Notes: generated by a model not told the origin, from the letters alone. Shown: positions 23,807-34,563, counted from the first letter of the stretch. The stretch is 41,908 bases of DNA from Bisbaumannia pacifica (GCF_007989625.1 NZ_BJUK01000032.1:1-41908), one strand, 5' to 3'. A program made the numbers and translations.

Positions 23807-25297
23807 TCAGGAGGGGAAGGAGAACTGCGCGCCTTCGCGTACCCCGGCGGAGGGCCAGCGCTGGGTGATGGTCTTGCGCTTGGTGTAGAAGCGCACCGCG
23901 TCCGGGCCGTAGGCGGACAGGTCGCCGAACAGCGAGCGCTTCCAGCCGCCGAAGCTGTGGTAGGAAACCGGCACCGGCAGCGGCACATTGATGCCCACCA
24001 TGCCGACCTGGATGTGATCGCTGAAGTAGCGGGCCGCCTCGCCGTCGCGGGTGTAGATGCAGGTGCCGTTGCCGTATTCGTGGTCGTCGATCAGCGTCAT
24101 GGCCTCCTGCATGGTGTCGACCCGCACCACCAGCAGCACCGGGCCGAAGATCTCTTCCAGGTAGCAGGTCATCTCCGGGGTCACCCGGTCGATCAGGGTG
24201 CCGCCCACGTAGAAGCCGTTCTCGAAGCCCGGCACTTGCACGCCGCGGCCATCGACGACGATCTCGGCGCCCTGGGCCTCGGCGCTGTCGATATAGCCGC
24301 AGACCTTCTCCTGGTGCGCCTGGGTGATCACCGGGCCGAAGTCGTTGCTCTCGTCGAAGTGGGGGCCCACCTTGAGGGTCGCCAGGCGCTCGCGCATCTT
24401 GGTGACCAGGGCGTCGGCGGCGGCGTCGCCCACCGCCACGGCCACGGACAGCGCCATGCAGCGCTCGCCGGAGGAGCCGAAGGCGGCGCCGGTCAGGGAG
24501 TCGACCACGTTATCCATATCGGCATCGGGCATGACGATGGCGTGGTTCTTGGCGCCGCCCAGGGCCTGGCAGCGCTTGCCGTGGGCGCTGGCCCGGCCGT
24601 AGATGTAGTCGGCGATGGGGGTGGAGCCGACGAAGCTGACGGCCTGCACCCGCGGGGCATCGAGCAGGGTGTCGACGGCCTCCTTGTCGCCATTGACCAC
24701 GTTGAGCACCCCGGCGGGGAGCCCCGCCTCCAGGGCCAGCTCGGCGATATAGAGGGTCGAGGTGGGGTCGCGCTCGGAGGGCTTGAGCACGAAGGTGTTG
24801 CCGGTGGCGATGGCCATGGGGTACATCCACAGCGGCACCATGGCCGGGAAATTGAAGGGGGTGATGCCGGCCACCACCCCCAGCGGCTGGAACTCGCTCC
24901 AGGAGTCGATATTGGGGCCGACGTTCTTGCTGTGCTCGCCCTTGAGCAGCTCCGGCACGCCGCAGGCGTACTCGACGTTCTCGATGCCGCGCTGCAGTTC
25001 GCCCTTGGCGTCATGGGTGATCTTGCCGTGCTCGAGGCCGATCAGCCGGCAGATCTCCTCGGCGTGCTCTTCCAGCAGTTGCTTGAAGCGGTACATGACC
25101 CGGGCGCGCTTGGCGGGCGGGGTGTTGCGCCAGGCCGGGAAGGCGGCCTGGGCGGCTTCGATGGCGGCCTCCACGGTGGCTTGGCTGGCCAGGCTGACCC
25201 GGCTTGCCACCTCGCCGGTGGAGGGGTTGTAGACGGCCTGGGTGCGGGTGGCGTCGTCGACGCGGACGCCGTTGATCAGGTGGCCGAGAGTGGTCAT
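23807..25297 (-). CDS. mmsA: Methylmalonate-/malonate-semialdehyde dehydrogenase (CoA-acylating)
   Basis: This CoA-dependent aldehyde dehydrogenase of 496 residues converts malonate semialdehyde to acetyl-CoA or methylmalonate semialdehyde to propionyl-CoA. Catalytic Cys280 is in GSSGERCMALSV and Asn149 in GITPFNFPAM. At the usual ALDH general-base position the sequence is LGGAKNH, without Glu, as expected for the CoA-acylating MmsA group. AGAGGT is six bases before the ATG. It is 36 bp downstream of the beta-alanine aminotransferase, so the two form an operon in which malonate semialdehyde made by the first is consumed by the second. Confidence 0.95.
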   Translation of the reverse strand: MTTLGHLINGVRVDDATRTQAVYNPSTGEVASRVSLASQATVEAAIEAAQAAFPAWRNTPPAKRARVMYRFKQLLEEHAEEICRLIGLEHGKITHDAKGELQRGIENVEYACGVPELLKGEHSKNVGPNIDSWSEFQPLGVVAGITPFNFPAMVPLWMYPMAIATGNTFVLKPSERDPTSTLYIAELALEAGLPAGVLNVVNGDKEAVDTLLDAPRVQAVSFVGSTPIADYIYGRASAHGKRCQALGGAKNHAIVMPDADMDNVVDSLTGAAFGSSGERCMALSVAVAVGDAAADALVTKMRERLATLKVGPHFDESNDFGPVITQAHQEKVCGYIDSAEAQGAEIVVDGRGVQVPGFENGFYVGGTLIDRVTPEMTCYLEEIFGPVLLVVRVDTMQEAMTLIDDHEYGNGTCIYTRDGEAARYFSDHIQVGMVGINVPLPVPVSYHSFGGWKRSLFGDLSAYGPDAVRFYTKRKTITQRWPSAGVREGAQFSFPS

Positions 25298-25333
25298 TGC
25301 AGTACCTCTAGCTAACAGGTGGGTCGGTCGTGT

Positions 25334-26677
<1,344 letters not shown>

Positions 26678-26744
26678 GGCCGCATCCTCGGTTGGCGTTG
26701 CCATTGGTGGGGGATGAGTCGCAGGCTAGCCCCGGTAGGTGATA

Positions 26745-26790
26745 AGTTAAATCCAGATTTTTTTACGTTTATAAAAGCGTCTGGTTAACT
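26745..26790. promoter_or_regulatory. Inverted repeat between aminotransferase and LysR gene
   Basis: AGTTAAATCCAGA (26745-26757) and TCTGGTTAACT (26780-26790) are inverted arms, differing by a two-base insertion, around an AT-rich centre with TTTATAAAA. The size and place in a divergent LysR gap fit a LysR binding region. Confidence 0.5.
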
Positions 26791-26835
26791 TTATGGGGCG
26801 GGGCGATATCGTCCCACTGCCGGGAGGGGAGGGTT

Positions 26836-27759
26836 ATGTCGCGGCATAGGGAAGTCTTGGGAGGACGGCTCAGCGATACCGATCTGCGCCTGCTGCGGAT
26901 CTACCGCCAGGTGGTGGAGTGTGGCGGTTTCTCCGCCGCCGAGGTGGAGCTCAATATCAGCCGCGCCGCCATCAGCATGGCCATGAACGACCTGGAGACG
27001 CGGCTCGGCCTGCGGCTCTGCCAGCGGGGACGCAGCGGCTTTTCCCTGACCGACGAGGGCGCCGAGGTCTACGAAGCGGTGCTGCAGCTACTGGCGGCGG
27101 TGGAGGGCTTTCGTACCCGGGTCAATGGGCTGCATGCGCGACTCAAGGGCGAGCTCAATATCGGCATCACCGATAACCTGGTGACCATGCCGGAGATGCA
27201 TATCACCCACGCCCTGAGTGCCCTCAAGGCGCGTGGCCCGGAGGTGCGCATCAATATCCGCATGATCCCGCCCAGCGATATCGAGCTGGGGGTGCTCGAC
27301 GGTCGCCTGCATACCGGCGTGGTGCCGGCCCTCAAGACCCTACCCGGGCTGGAGTACCTGTCGCTCTATGAGGAGACCTCGCGGCTCTACTGCGCGACGG
27401 GGCATCCGTTATTTGCGGCCGAGGCGGTCGACGAGGCGGCGCTCGGCGAGTGCGATGCGGTGGTGCCGGCCTATGCCCAGACGCCGGAGATCAAGGCTTG
27501 CCATGCGCCCCTGCGGGCCACCGCCTCCGCCACCGATCGCGAGGGCATCGCCTTTTTGATCCTCTCGGGGCGCTATCTTGGCTACCTGCCGACCCACTAT
27601 GCCGAGCGTTGGGTCGGCGAGGGGCGCATGCGTGCCCTGAACCCCGAGCGCTGGCACTACCTCACCCACTACAGTGCCATCACCCGCAAGGGAGCGCCGC
27701 CCAATCTGGTGGTGGAGCATTACCTGGAGGCGCTGAGGCGCCTGGTGGCGGCGGCCTGA
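26836..27759 (+). CDS. LysR-family regulator of the beta-alanine operon
   Basis: The 307-residue protein has a LysR HTH at about 13-72 (LSDTDLRLLRIYRQVVECGG then NISRAAISMAMNDLETRLGL) and an effector domain with GELNIGITDNLV and ATGHPLF as conserved points. It is transcribed away from the aminotransferase-mmsA operon, with an inverted repeat in the gap. It probably senses beta-alanine or malonate semialdehyde, but the ligand is not visible in sequence. Confidence 0.9.
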   Translation: MSRHREVLGGRLSDTDLRLLRIYRQVVECGGFSAAEVELNISRAAISMAMNDLETRLGLRLCQRGRSGFSLTDEGAEVYEAVLQLLAAVEGFRTRVNGLHARLKGELNIGITDNLVTMPEMHITHALSALKARGPEVRINIRMIPPSDIELGVLDGRLHTGVVPALKTLPGLEYLSLYEETSRLYCATGHPLFAAEAVDEAALGECDAVVPAYAQTPEIKACHAPLRATASATDREGIAFLILSGRYLGYLPTHYAERWVGEGRMRALNPERWHYLTHYSAITRKGAPPNLVVEHYLEALRRLVAAA

Positions 27760-27830
27760 CGCCGCGATTTCCCCTCGACGCCGCCATGGCATAAGCTGCG
27801 GTGTACATTCATGACATCCGGAGTCCTCCC

Positions 27831-28256
27831 ATGCTGCCGCGCGCTCTGCTCGTTTCTGCCGCCCTGGCCCTGCCCCTGGCCGCCCAGGCCGAAGCCCCCG
27901 ACCTGCTGCCCGGTCAGTGGGAGTTCACCAGCACCACCACCGTGGAAGGCGATATGCCGATCCCCGAGCAGAACGAGACGCACCAGGAGTGCCTGACTCA
28001 GGAGGAGATCGATGAGGCGCCGATGACCCTGATCGAGGAGGAGGAGGGCTGCGAGCTGCTGGAGCAGAATGTCAGCGCCGCCGGCATGGACTATCGCATG
28101 CGCTGTACCGGGGAGGGTGGCGAGGCCGATATCGTCGGGAGCATGAGCTATCTGCGGGATCGCGCCGAGGGCACCATGCGCGTGGAGATGACCACGCCCA
28201 TGGGCGAGATGGTCATGAACACCGAGATCCAGGCCGAGCGGCTGGGCGACTGCTAA
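27831..28256 (+). CDS. Exported DUF3617 family protein
   Basis: This 141-residue protein begins with a signal peptide (about 1-20, AAQAEA cleavage region). The mature start LLPGQWEFTSTTTVEGDMPIP and the paired cysteines (ECLTQEE, GCELLEQN, MRCTGEG) fit DUF3617, a periplasmic family of unknown function. The protein is strongly acidic, which fits a halophile. The ATG at 27831 follows GGAG; a GTG at 27801 would put a tail before the signal peptide. It stands alone with its own terminator. Confidence 0.8.
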   Translation: MLPRALLVSAALALPLAAQAEAPDLLPGQWEFTSTTTVEGDMPIPEQNETHQECLTQEEIDEAPMTLIEEEEGCELLEQNVSAAGMDYRMRCTGEGGEADIVGSMSYLRDRAEGTMRVEMTTPMGEMVMNTEIQAERLGDC

Positions 28257-28284
28257 GGAGTCGCCTGCCACGCGGGAACAACGT

Positions 28285-28320
28285 CATGGGGCTGGATCTT
28301 GGATCCGGCCCCATGCTTTT
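28285..28320 (+). terminator. Terminator of the DUF3617 gene
   Basis: CATGGGGCTGGATC pairs with GATCCGGCCCCATG (14 bp, one G-T pair, 3-nt loop) and is followed by CTTTT. Confidence 0.8.
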
Positions 28321-28347
28321 GGCGAGGGAAGACGACGGGAGCGGGGA

Positions 28348-31300
28348 TCAGCCCCGGCCGCCCTCGGCCTCCATTTCCGCCTCCAGGCGTCGCGCCACGT
28401 CGCCGGGGGAGCCGGTCTTGCGCGCCAGCAGGTCGTAGGCCACCGGCACCACGAACAGCGTGAAGACGGTGGCGGCGGCCAGCCCGCAGAGGATCACGGT
28501 GCCGATCACCAGGCGGCTCTCGGCGCCGGCGCCGCCGGAGACGATCAGCGGCACGGCGCCGGCCATGGTGGTCGCCGCGGTCATCACGATGGGCCGCAGG
28601 CGGGTCACCGAGGCCTCGATCAGGGCGTCGTGGAAGGCGTGACCCGCATCGCGCAGCTGGTTGGCGAACTCGACGATCAGGATGCCGTTCTTGGCGGCCA
28701 GCCCCACCAGCATCACCAGGCCCACCTGGCTATAGATGTTCAGCGACTGTCCGGTCAGGTAGAGCCCCAGCAGGGCACCGCAGATCGCCAGGGGCACGCT
28801 GAGCATGATCACGAAGGGGTGCACGAAGCTCTCGAACTGGGCGGCCAGCACCAGGAAGACCACCAGGATGCCCATCCCCAGCAGGAAGGCGGTGGCGCCG
28901 CTGGCCTCCTGGTAGTCGCGGGAGGCGCCCTTGAGGTCGGTCTGGGCCTCCGCGGGCAGCACCTCGGCCACGGCACTCTCCAGGTAGGCGAGGGCCTCGC
29001 CCAGGGGGTAGCCGTCGGCCAGGTCGGCCTGGAGGGTGATGGCACGCACCCGGTTGAAGCGGTTGAGGGTACTGGGGCCGGCGAAGTCGGTGAGGGTCAC
29101 CAGGCTGGCCAGGGGGATCAGCTCGCCGCTGCGCGCCGAGCGCACTCGCAGGCTCTCTAGGCTGGCGGGGCTGGAACGGGCCCTGGGCTCGCCCTCGAGG
29201 ATGACGTCATACTCCTCGCCGTCATCCACGTAGCGGGTCACGGTGCGACCGCCGAGCAGGGTCTCCAGGGTGCGGCCGATCTCGGTGACGGTGACGCCGA
29301 GGGCTGCGGCGCGCTCATAGTCGATCTCCACGCGCAGCTGGGGCTGGTTCTCCTCGTAGTCGCTCTCCAGGCCGATCAGGCGTGGGTTGTCCTCGCGGAT
29401 ATGCGCTATCAGGGTGTCGCGCCATTCTGCGAGCCGCTCGTAGGTGCCGCCGCCCAGCACGAACTGCACCGGCTTCTCGACGCGCATGCCGAAGCCCTGG
29501 CGCATCACCGGGAAGGCGCGGATGCCGGGCAGGTCGGCGAGTTCCTGGCGGATCTCGTTCATGATGCTCCAGGCGTCGCGGCGGCTGCCCCAGTCGGCCA
29601 GGTTGACGATCACGAAGCCGCCGTTGAAGTTCTCGATATTGCCCCAGCCCCGCGGCGCCCGCACCACCACGCGCTCCACCTCCCCGGCCTCCACCATGGG
29701 CAGCAGTCGCGCCTCGATCTCGTCCATGTAGTCGAGCATGTAGTCATAGGTGGCGCCGGGGGGGCCATTGACCAGCACGAAGAAGTTGCCGCGATCCTCC
29801 TGGGGGGTGTATTCCTTGGCCAGGTTGGCGTTGAGCCACAGCATGCCGGCGATGACCCCGGCCAGCAGCGCCAGGACCAGGAAACGGTGGCGCAGGGCGC
29901 CTTCCAGCAGTCGCCGGTAGACGCAGCGGCAGTGCTCCAGGGCCCACTGCACGGCCCGGGCCAGGCGGCCCTCCTGCATCTCGGCGGTCAGCAGCTTGGA
30001 GGCCATCATCGGCGTCAGGGTCAGGGCCAGCAGGCTGGAGAGGATCACCGCGGCGGCCAGCGTCAGGGCGAACTCCGAGAAGAGCCGGCCGATGTCCCCC
30101 TGCAAGAAGCTCAGCGGCACGAAGACCGCCACCAGCACCAGGGTGGTGGCGATCACCGCGAAGGCGATCTGGCGGGTGCCGCGAAAGGCCGCCACCAGGG
30201 GCGTCTCGCCGTGGTCGTGCATGCGCCGGTGGATATTCTCCAGCACCACGATGGCGTCATCGACGATCAGGCCGATGGCCAGCACCAGGGCCAGTAGGGT
30301 CAGCAGGTTGATGGTGAAGCCCATCGCCGCCAGGGCGGCGAAGGTGCCGATCAGGGCGATGGGCACGGTCACCGCCGGGATCAGGGTGGTACGCAGGTTG
30401 CCGAGGAACAGGAAGATCGCCACCACCACCAGGCCCATGGCGATAAACAGGGTCTGTACCACCTGGGAGATGGCCCCCTCGACGAACACCGAGGCATCGA
30501 AATTGAGGCGCAGCTCCATGCCCTCGGGGAGGGTGTCCTGCAGGCGGGCCATCTCGGCCTGTACGCCCTCGGAGATCTCCAGCACATTGGCGGTGGACTG
30601 CTTCATCATGCCCAGGCCCACCATGGGGGTGCCGTTGCCGCGGAAGATGGTGCGCTCCTCCACCGCGCCGATCTCCACCCGGGCCACGTCGCCAAGGCGT
30701 ACCAGGTAGCCGTCGTCGCCCTCGGTCAGCACCAGGCGGCGGAAGTCCTCGGGGCTGGCGAAGCCGCGCGGCAGGCGCACGATAAACTGGCGATCGCGGG
30801 ATTCGATGGCGCCGCCGGGCAGTTCGACGTTCTCGCGGCGCAGGGTGTCTTCCACGTCGCCGGCGGTGAGGTCGCGGGCCGCCAGGGCATCGGGATCGAG
30901 CCAGACGCGCATGGCGTACTCCCGTCCCCCGCCGACGAGCACCTGGGAGACCCCGGGCAGTACCGAGAAGCGGTCCACCAGGTAGCGGTTGGCGTAGTCG
31001 GTGAGCTCGGCCATGTCGTAGTTCGCGCCGGAGAGCGATAGCCACAGCACCACGTCGGAGCTGGAGTCGGCCTTCTGCACCTCGGGCGGCTCGGCCTCCT
31101 CGGGCAGGTTGTCCAGGGCCCCGGAGATGCGGTCGCGGATATCGTTGGCAGCGGCGTCGATGTCCTTGTCGAGGCCGAATTCCACGCCGATGCTGGAGCG
31201 CCCATCCTCGCTGGAGGAGGAGATCACCTGGATGCCGGAGATGCCGGAGATGCGATCCTCCAGCACCTGAGTGATGCGGGTCTCCACCACGCTGGCCGAG

Positions 31301-31461
31301 GCCCCGGGATAGCGGGTGTCGATGCCCACCACCGGCGGATCGATGGCGGGGTACTCCTGTAGCGGCAGGCGCTCGAGGGCCAGCAGGCCGAAGGCGACGA
31401 TCAGGGCGGCCAGTACCGTGGCCAGCACCGGGCGTTGAACGGAGAGGTCGGAGAGGCGCAT
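28348..31461 (-). CDS. RND efflux pump inner-membrane transporter (HAE1-like)
   Basis: This 1037-residue proton-driven transporter of the AcrB/MexF superfamily has a first membrane helix at about 10-30, two large periplasmic loops and two six-helix bundles. The proton-relay pair is Asp401-Asp402 in GLIVDDAIVVLENIHR. RPVLATVLAALIVAFG and the C-terminal GLAAKNGILIVEFANQLR, with the conserved lysine, are also diagnostic. Its ATG overlaps the adaptor stop (TGATG). No outer-membrane channel gene is nearby, so a TolC-like protein encoded elsewhere is expected. The substrates are unknown. Confidence 0.95.
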   Translation of the reverse strand: MRLSDLSVQRPVLATVLAALIVAFGLLALERLPLQEYPAIDPPVVGIDTRYPGASASVVETRITQVLEDRISGISGIQVISSSSEDGRSSIGVEFGLDKDIDAAANDIRDRISGALDNLPEEAEPPEVQKADSSSDVVLWLSLSGANYDMAELTDYANRYLVDRFSVLPGVSQVLVGGGREYAMRVWLDPDALAARDLTAGDVEDTLRRENVELPGGAIESRDRQFIVRLPRGFASPEDFRRLVLTEGDDGYLVRLGDVARVEIGAVEERTIFRGNGTPMVGLGMMKQSTANVLEISEGVQAEMARLQDTLPEGMELRLNFDASVFVEGAISQVVQTLFIAMGLVVVAIFLFLGNLRTTLIPAVTVPIALIGTFAALAAMGFTINLLTLLALVLAIGLIVDDAIVVLENIHRRMHDHGETPLVAAFRGTRQIAFAVIATTLVLVAVFVPLSFLQGDIGRLFSEFALTLAAAVILSSLLALTLTPMMASKLLTAEMQEGRLARAVQWALEHCRCVYRRLLEGALRHRFLVLALLAGVIAGMLWLNANLAKEYTPQEDRGNFFVLVNGPPGATYDYMLDYMDEIEARLLPMVEAGEVERVVVRAPRGWGNIENFNGGFVIVNLADWGSRRDAWSIMNEIRQELADLPGIRAFPVMRQGFGMRVEKPVQFVLGGGTYERLAEWRDTLIAHIREDNPRLIGLESDYEENQPQLRVEIDYERAAALGVTVTEIGRTLETLLGGRTVTRYVDDGEEYDVILEGEPRARSSPASLESLRVRSARSGELIPLASLVTLTDFAGPSTLNRFNRVRAITLQADLADGYPLGEALAYLESAVAEVLPAEAQTDLKGASRDYQEASGATAFLLGMGILVVFLVLAAQFESFVHPFVIMLSVPLAICGALLGLYLTGQSLNIYSQVGLVMLVGLAAKNGILIVEFANQLRDAGHAFHDALIEASVTRLRPIVMTAATTMAGAVPLIVSGGAGAESRLVIGTVILCGLAAATVFTLFVVPVAYDLLARKTGSPGDVARRLEAEMEAEGGRG

Positions 31462-32564
31462 CAGCCGTTGGCCTCCGTGGCGCCGCGATCCCGGCGCAGC
31501 AACTCGGGGATGCTGGTGTTCTCATCGAGGATGCCCAGCAGGCGGGGCGTCTGGCCATCCCGTACCCGCTCGGTGCCGTGGGCCACCACCAGGTCGTCGG
31601 CGACCAGGCCCTCGATCACCTCCACCTCGCCTTCACGGCGCGCGCCGATGGTGATCTCGCGCCGCGCCACCCGATAGTCGTCGGCCTCGTCGAGCACCAG
31701 CACGTACTGGCGATTGCCCTCGGGAATCAGCGCCGACTCGGGGATCACCAGGGCATCGCGGGGGGCGCGTCGGACCACCACATTCATCAGCATGCCGGGG
31801 CGCAGGCGGCCCTCGGGGTTGGCGAGTTCGGCGCGCACCATGAGGCTGCGGCTGACCGGGTCGACGCGACTGCCGAGGCTGGCGATCTCGCCGGCGAAGA
31901 CCTCGTCGGGGTAGGCGGGGCTGGTGGCGGAGAGCGGCAGGCCCTCGGCGAGCTGGCCGAGCACCGTCTCGGGGAGGGTGAAGTCGAGCCTCATGATATC
32001 CAGCTTGTCGAGGGTCACCAGCTCGGTGCCGGGGGTGACCAGGGTGCCGACGCTGATATCGCGAAAGCCGACCCGGCCCGCGAAGGGCGCGCGGATATGG
32101 TAATCGGCGAGCCGGGCCTCCAGGGCCTGAATCTCCGCCTCGGCCTGACGCAACTGGGCCTGGGCATCCTCCACGTCGGCGCGCGGCGCCAGGTTGCGGC
32201 TCTGCAGCTGGGCGAGGCGATTCACCGCATTGCGACGCTCGTCGCGTAGGGCCTGGGCGACGCGCAGGTTGGCCTGGGCCTCGTCATCGGCTAGGCGCAC
32301 CAGTAGCTGCCCGGCCTCGACGCTCTCGCCGTCGCGGAAGTTCAGCTCGCGGACGATATCGGTCACCGTGGCCGAGAGGGTCACGCTCTCGTCGGCGCGC
32401 AGGGTACCCAGCGACGCCAGCGGATCGGACCAGGCCGAGAGGCTGGCGCGGGCGGCAATCACCGCGCTGGCCTGCTGGGCTTGGGCCATGCCGGGTAGTA
32501 GCAGCACGAGCAGCAGCAGTGGCAGCCATGGGCGGGTCGAGACGGGCGAGAGGATCGATGGCAT
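31461..32564 (-). CDS. RND efflux periplasmic adaptor (membrane fusion protein)
   Basis: This 367-residue HlyD/AcrA-type adaptor has a signal peptide to about residue 29 (GMAQA). A barrel-sandwich hybrid follows (DGESVEAGQLLVRLAD), then a helical hairpin of about 60 residues (AQANLRVAQALRDERRNAV to LRQAEAEIQALEARL), and YHIRAPFAGRVGFRDIS returns to the lipoyl half. It lacks a lipobox cysteine. It is the first gene of the pump operon. No local repressor is adjacent; the gap to the divergent flavoprotein gene contains a direct repeat TGTACGG with 11-bp period (32693-32710). Confidence 0.93.
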   Translation of the reverse strand: MPSILSPVSTRPWLPLLLLVLLLPGMAQAQQASAVIAARASLSAWSDPLASLGTLRADESVTLSATVTDIVRELNFRDGESVEAGQLLVRLADDEAQANLRVAQALRDERRNAVNRLAQLQSRNLAPRADVEDAQAQLRQAEAEIQALEARLADYHIRAPFAGRVGFRDISVGTLVTPGTELVTLDKLDIMRLDFTLPETVLGQLAEGLPLSATSPAYPDEVFAGEIASLGSRVDPVSRSLMVRAELANPEGRLRPGMLMNVVVRRAPRDALVIPESALIPEGNRQYVLVLDEADDYRVARREITIGARREGEVEVIEGLVADDLVVAHGTERVRDGQTPRLLGILDENTSIPELLRRDRGATEANG

Positions 32565-32771
32565 GGGCAGCAGTCACGGTCGATGAGAAGAAACCGGCGC
32601 GTCCTGCGCCGGGTGAGTCGGGGCGTCGCTTATCAGGCTAATGGCATCGCCAGGCCGAGAGTATGACAAAAAACGGCAAGCACTCCATTCCCTGTACGGA
32701 GGTTGTACGGGGTGGGAAAGTTCCCTGGCCCCGGGTAGAATCCGCGGCCCACGCGTCCTCAGGAGTTCCGC

Positions 32772-33953
32772 ATGTCGTCCTCTCCCGATGTGGTGATCAT
32801 CGGTGCCGGTGCCGCTGGCCTGATGTGTGCCCTCACCGCCGGCTATGCCGGCAAGCGGGTGCTGGTGCTCGACCACGCCAACAAGGCCGGCAAGAAGATC
32901 CTGATGTCCGGCGGGGGACGCTGCAATTTCACCAACCTGGCCAGTTCGTCGACCAACTTCTTCTCCGCCAACCCGCACTTCTGTATCTCGGCGCTGAAGC
33001 GCTACCGGCCGGAGCACTTCGTCGAGCTGGTGGAACGCCATGGCCTGGAGTACGTGGAGAAGGCGCCGGGGCAGCTGTTCTGCGCTCACTCCGCCAAGGA
33101 GCTGCTGGCGATCCTGCTGACCGAGTGCGACTGGGCCGGGGTGGAGATTCGCCTCAAGACCGCCATCGAGCGCGTCGAGCGCCATGGCGAGGGCATGCGC
33201 CTGCATACCTCGGCGGGGCGGATCGATACTGGCGCCCTGGTGGTGGCCACCGGCGGGCTGTCGATTCCCACCCTGGGCGCCAGTGGATTCGGCTTCGACC
33301 TGGCCCGCCAGTTCGGCCTCGCCGTCACCGCGACGCGGCCGGCCCTGGTGCCCTTCACCCTGACCTCCCAGTGGAAGGCGCGGGCCGAGGCGCTCGCCGG
33401 GGTGGCCTGCGAGGTGGCGGTACGCTGTCGCGACGGTCACTACCGCGAGCCCATGCTGTTTACCCATCGCGGGCTCTCCGGCCCCGCCATGCTGCAGATC
33501 TCCAGCTACTGGGAGGCCGGCGACGAGCTGGCCATCGCCCTGCTGCCCGGTGTCGATGCCTTCGAGGCCCTGGTCGCGGCGCGTCGCGAGACTCCCAGGC
33601 GTCAACTGAGTACCTGGCTCGCCGAACGCCTGCCCAAGCGGCTGGCCCAGGCCTTGATCGACTGGTATGGCGGCGACGGCATCCTCGCCGAGCGCAGCAA
33701 TGCCGACCTGGAGGCCTGGGCCCGGCGCCTCGATGAGTGGCGCCTCAAACCAGCCGGCACCGAGGGCTGGCGAACCGCCGAGGTGACCCTGGGCGGCGTC
33801 GATACCCGTGCCATCTCGTCCAAGACCTTCGCCGTGGCGGGGCTGCCCCAGCTACGCTTTATCGGTGAGGTGCTGGACGTGACCGGTGAATTGGGCGGTC
33901 ATAACTTCCAGTGGGCCTGGGCCAGCGGGGTCGCCTGCGGCCAGGCGATGTGA
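32772..33953 (+). CDS. BaiN/HI0933-type NAD(P)/FAD-dependent oxidoreductase
   Basis: This 393-residue flavoprotein of the YhiN/HI0933 family has the FAD motif GAGAAG at 11-16 and the family hallmark ILMSGGGRCNFTNL at about 43-56. TGGLSIPTLGASGFGFDLA is the second flavin block. The C-terminal TLGGVDTRAISSKT and LGGHNFQWAWASGVACG close the family signature. The physiological reaction of the non-intestinal members is not established. It is monocistronic and divergent from the efflux operon. Confidence 0.92.
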   Translation: MSSSPDVVIIGAGAAGLMCALTAGYAGKRVLVLDHANKAGKKILMSGGGRCNFTNLASSSTNFFSANPHFCISALKRYRPEHFVELVERHGLEYVEKAPGQLFCAHSAKELLAILLTECDWAGVEIRLKTAIERVERHGEGMRLHTSAGRIDTGALVVATGGLSIPTLGASGFGFDLARQFGLAVTATRPALVPFTLTSQWKARAEALAGVACEVAVRCRDGHYREPMLFTHRGLSGPAMLQISSYWEAGDELAIALLPGVDAFEALVAARRETPRRQLSTWLAERLPKRLAQALIDWYGGDGILAERSNADLEAWARRLDEWRLKPAGTEGWRTAEVTLGGVDTRAISSKTFAVAGLPQLRFIGEVLDVTGELGGHNFQWAWASGVACGQAM

Positions 33954-34033
33954 TTCGCCGTGGCGTTGAGTCGCCTTCGGGCCGGCGCGCGAGACCTCGC
34001 ATAGACTGAGGGTAAGCCGCCTGGGAGGGGAGC

Positions 34034-34270
34034 ATGGGATTAGGAGTCCTGCTGAAATCGACGCTGACCTGTCCGGAGTGTGGCCACCGGGAGGTAGAGA
34101 CCATGCCTTGCGATGCCTGCCTGTGGTTCTACGAATGCCGCGGCTGCGGACGGCTGTTGCATCCCCTGCCGGGAGATTGCTGTGTGTTCTGCTCCTATGG
34201 CAGCGTGGCCTGCCCACCGGCGCAGAGTGCCGCGCCTCGCCAGGCAGGCGACAAGGAGCTGGGCTCCTAG
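34034..34270 (+). CDS. GDCCVxC-domain cysteine-rich protein
   Basis: A 78-residue protein with ten cysteines: C13-x2-C16, C26-x2-C29, C35-x2-C38, then GDCCVFC (47-53) and C60. The first three pairs look like zinc-ribbon knuckles, and the GDCCVxC motif names the family, which has selenocysteine-containing members. Here all positions are Cys and no in-frame TGA is used. GGGAGGGG lies directly upstream of the ATG. Metal binding or redox chemistry is likely but not proven. It ends 4 bp inside the convergent yqjK-like gene. Confidence 0.85.
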   Translation: MGLGVLLKSTLTCPECGHREVETMPCDACLWFYECRGCGRLLHPLPGDCCVFCSYGSVACPPAQSAAPRQAGDKELGS

Positions 34271-34563
34271 CGGCGGATCAACAGGCGTCGCGCTCGGTGC
34301 CACAACAGGGCCCCGGTGGCGGCGCGTCGCGCCAGGCGCAGCAGGGCGCGCGGGCGCTTGGCACCCCGCCAGGCCAGCAGGCCACCGACGCCATAGAGGG
34401 CGCCTCGCCAGTGCCGCAGCGCTCGCCAGCGAGCGTCCAGCTCGCCACCGGCGCCATGCCAGCGCTCGGCGGCCACCAGCAGGTCGATGCGCTGCTGTTC
34501 GATCCGCCTTTCCAGCATGGCCCGGCGTCTTGCCCGCTCATCGCGTCGTTCGGCGTGGCTCAT
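34267..34563 (-). CDS. yqjK: YqjK-like protein
   Basis: This basic 98-residue protein aligns with E. coli YqjK: the N-terminal RRRAMLERRIEQQRIDLL corresponds to RRKAQLLSQIQQQRLDL, and one hydrophobic segment near 55-65 (ALYGVGGLLAW) precedes an arginine-rich end. Its place after yqjD and yqjE confirms the call. The function is unknown; the operon is linked to envelope and stress physiology. Confidence 0.8.
   Translation of the reverse strand: MSHAERRDERARRRAMLERRIEQQRIDLLVAAERWHGAGGELDARWRALRHWRGALYGVGGLLAWRGAKRPRALLRLARRAATGALLWHRARRLLIRR

Noticed and set aside
23696-25315. A 539-codon plus-strand open frame opposite mmsA
   Set aside because: mmsA has its catalytic residues and full length on the minus strand; the shadow is Gly/His/Val-rich and starts inside the IS remnant.
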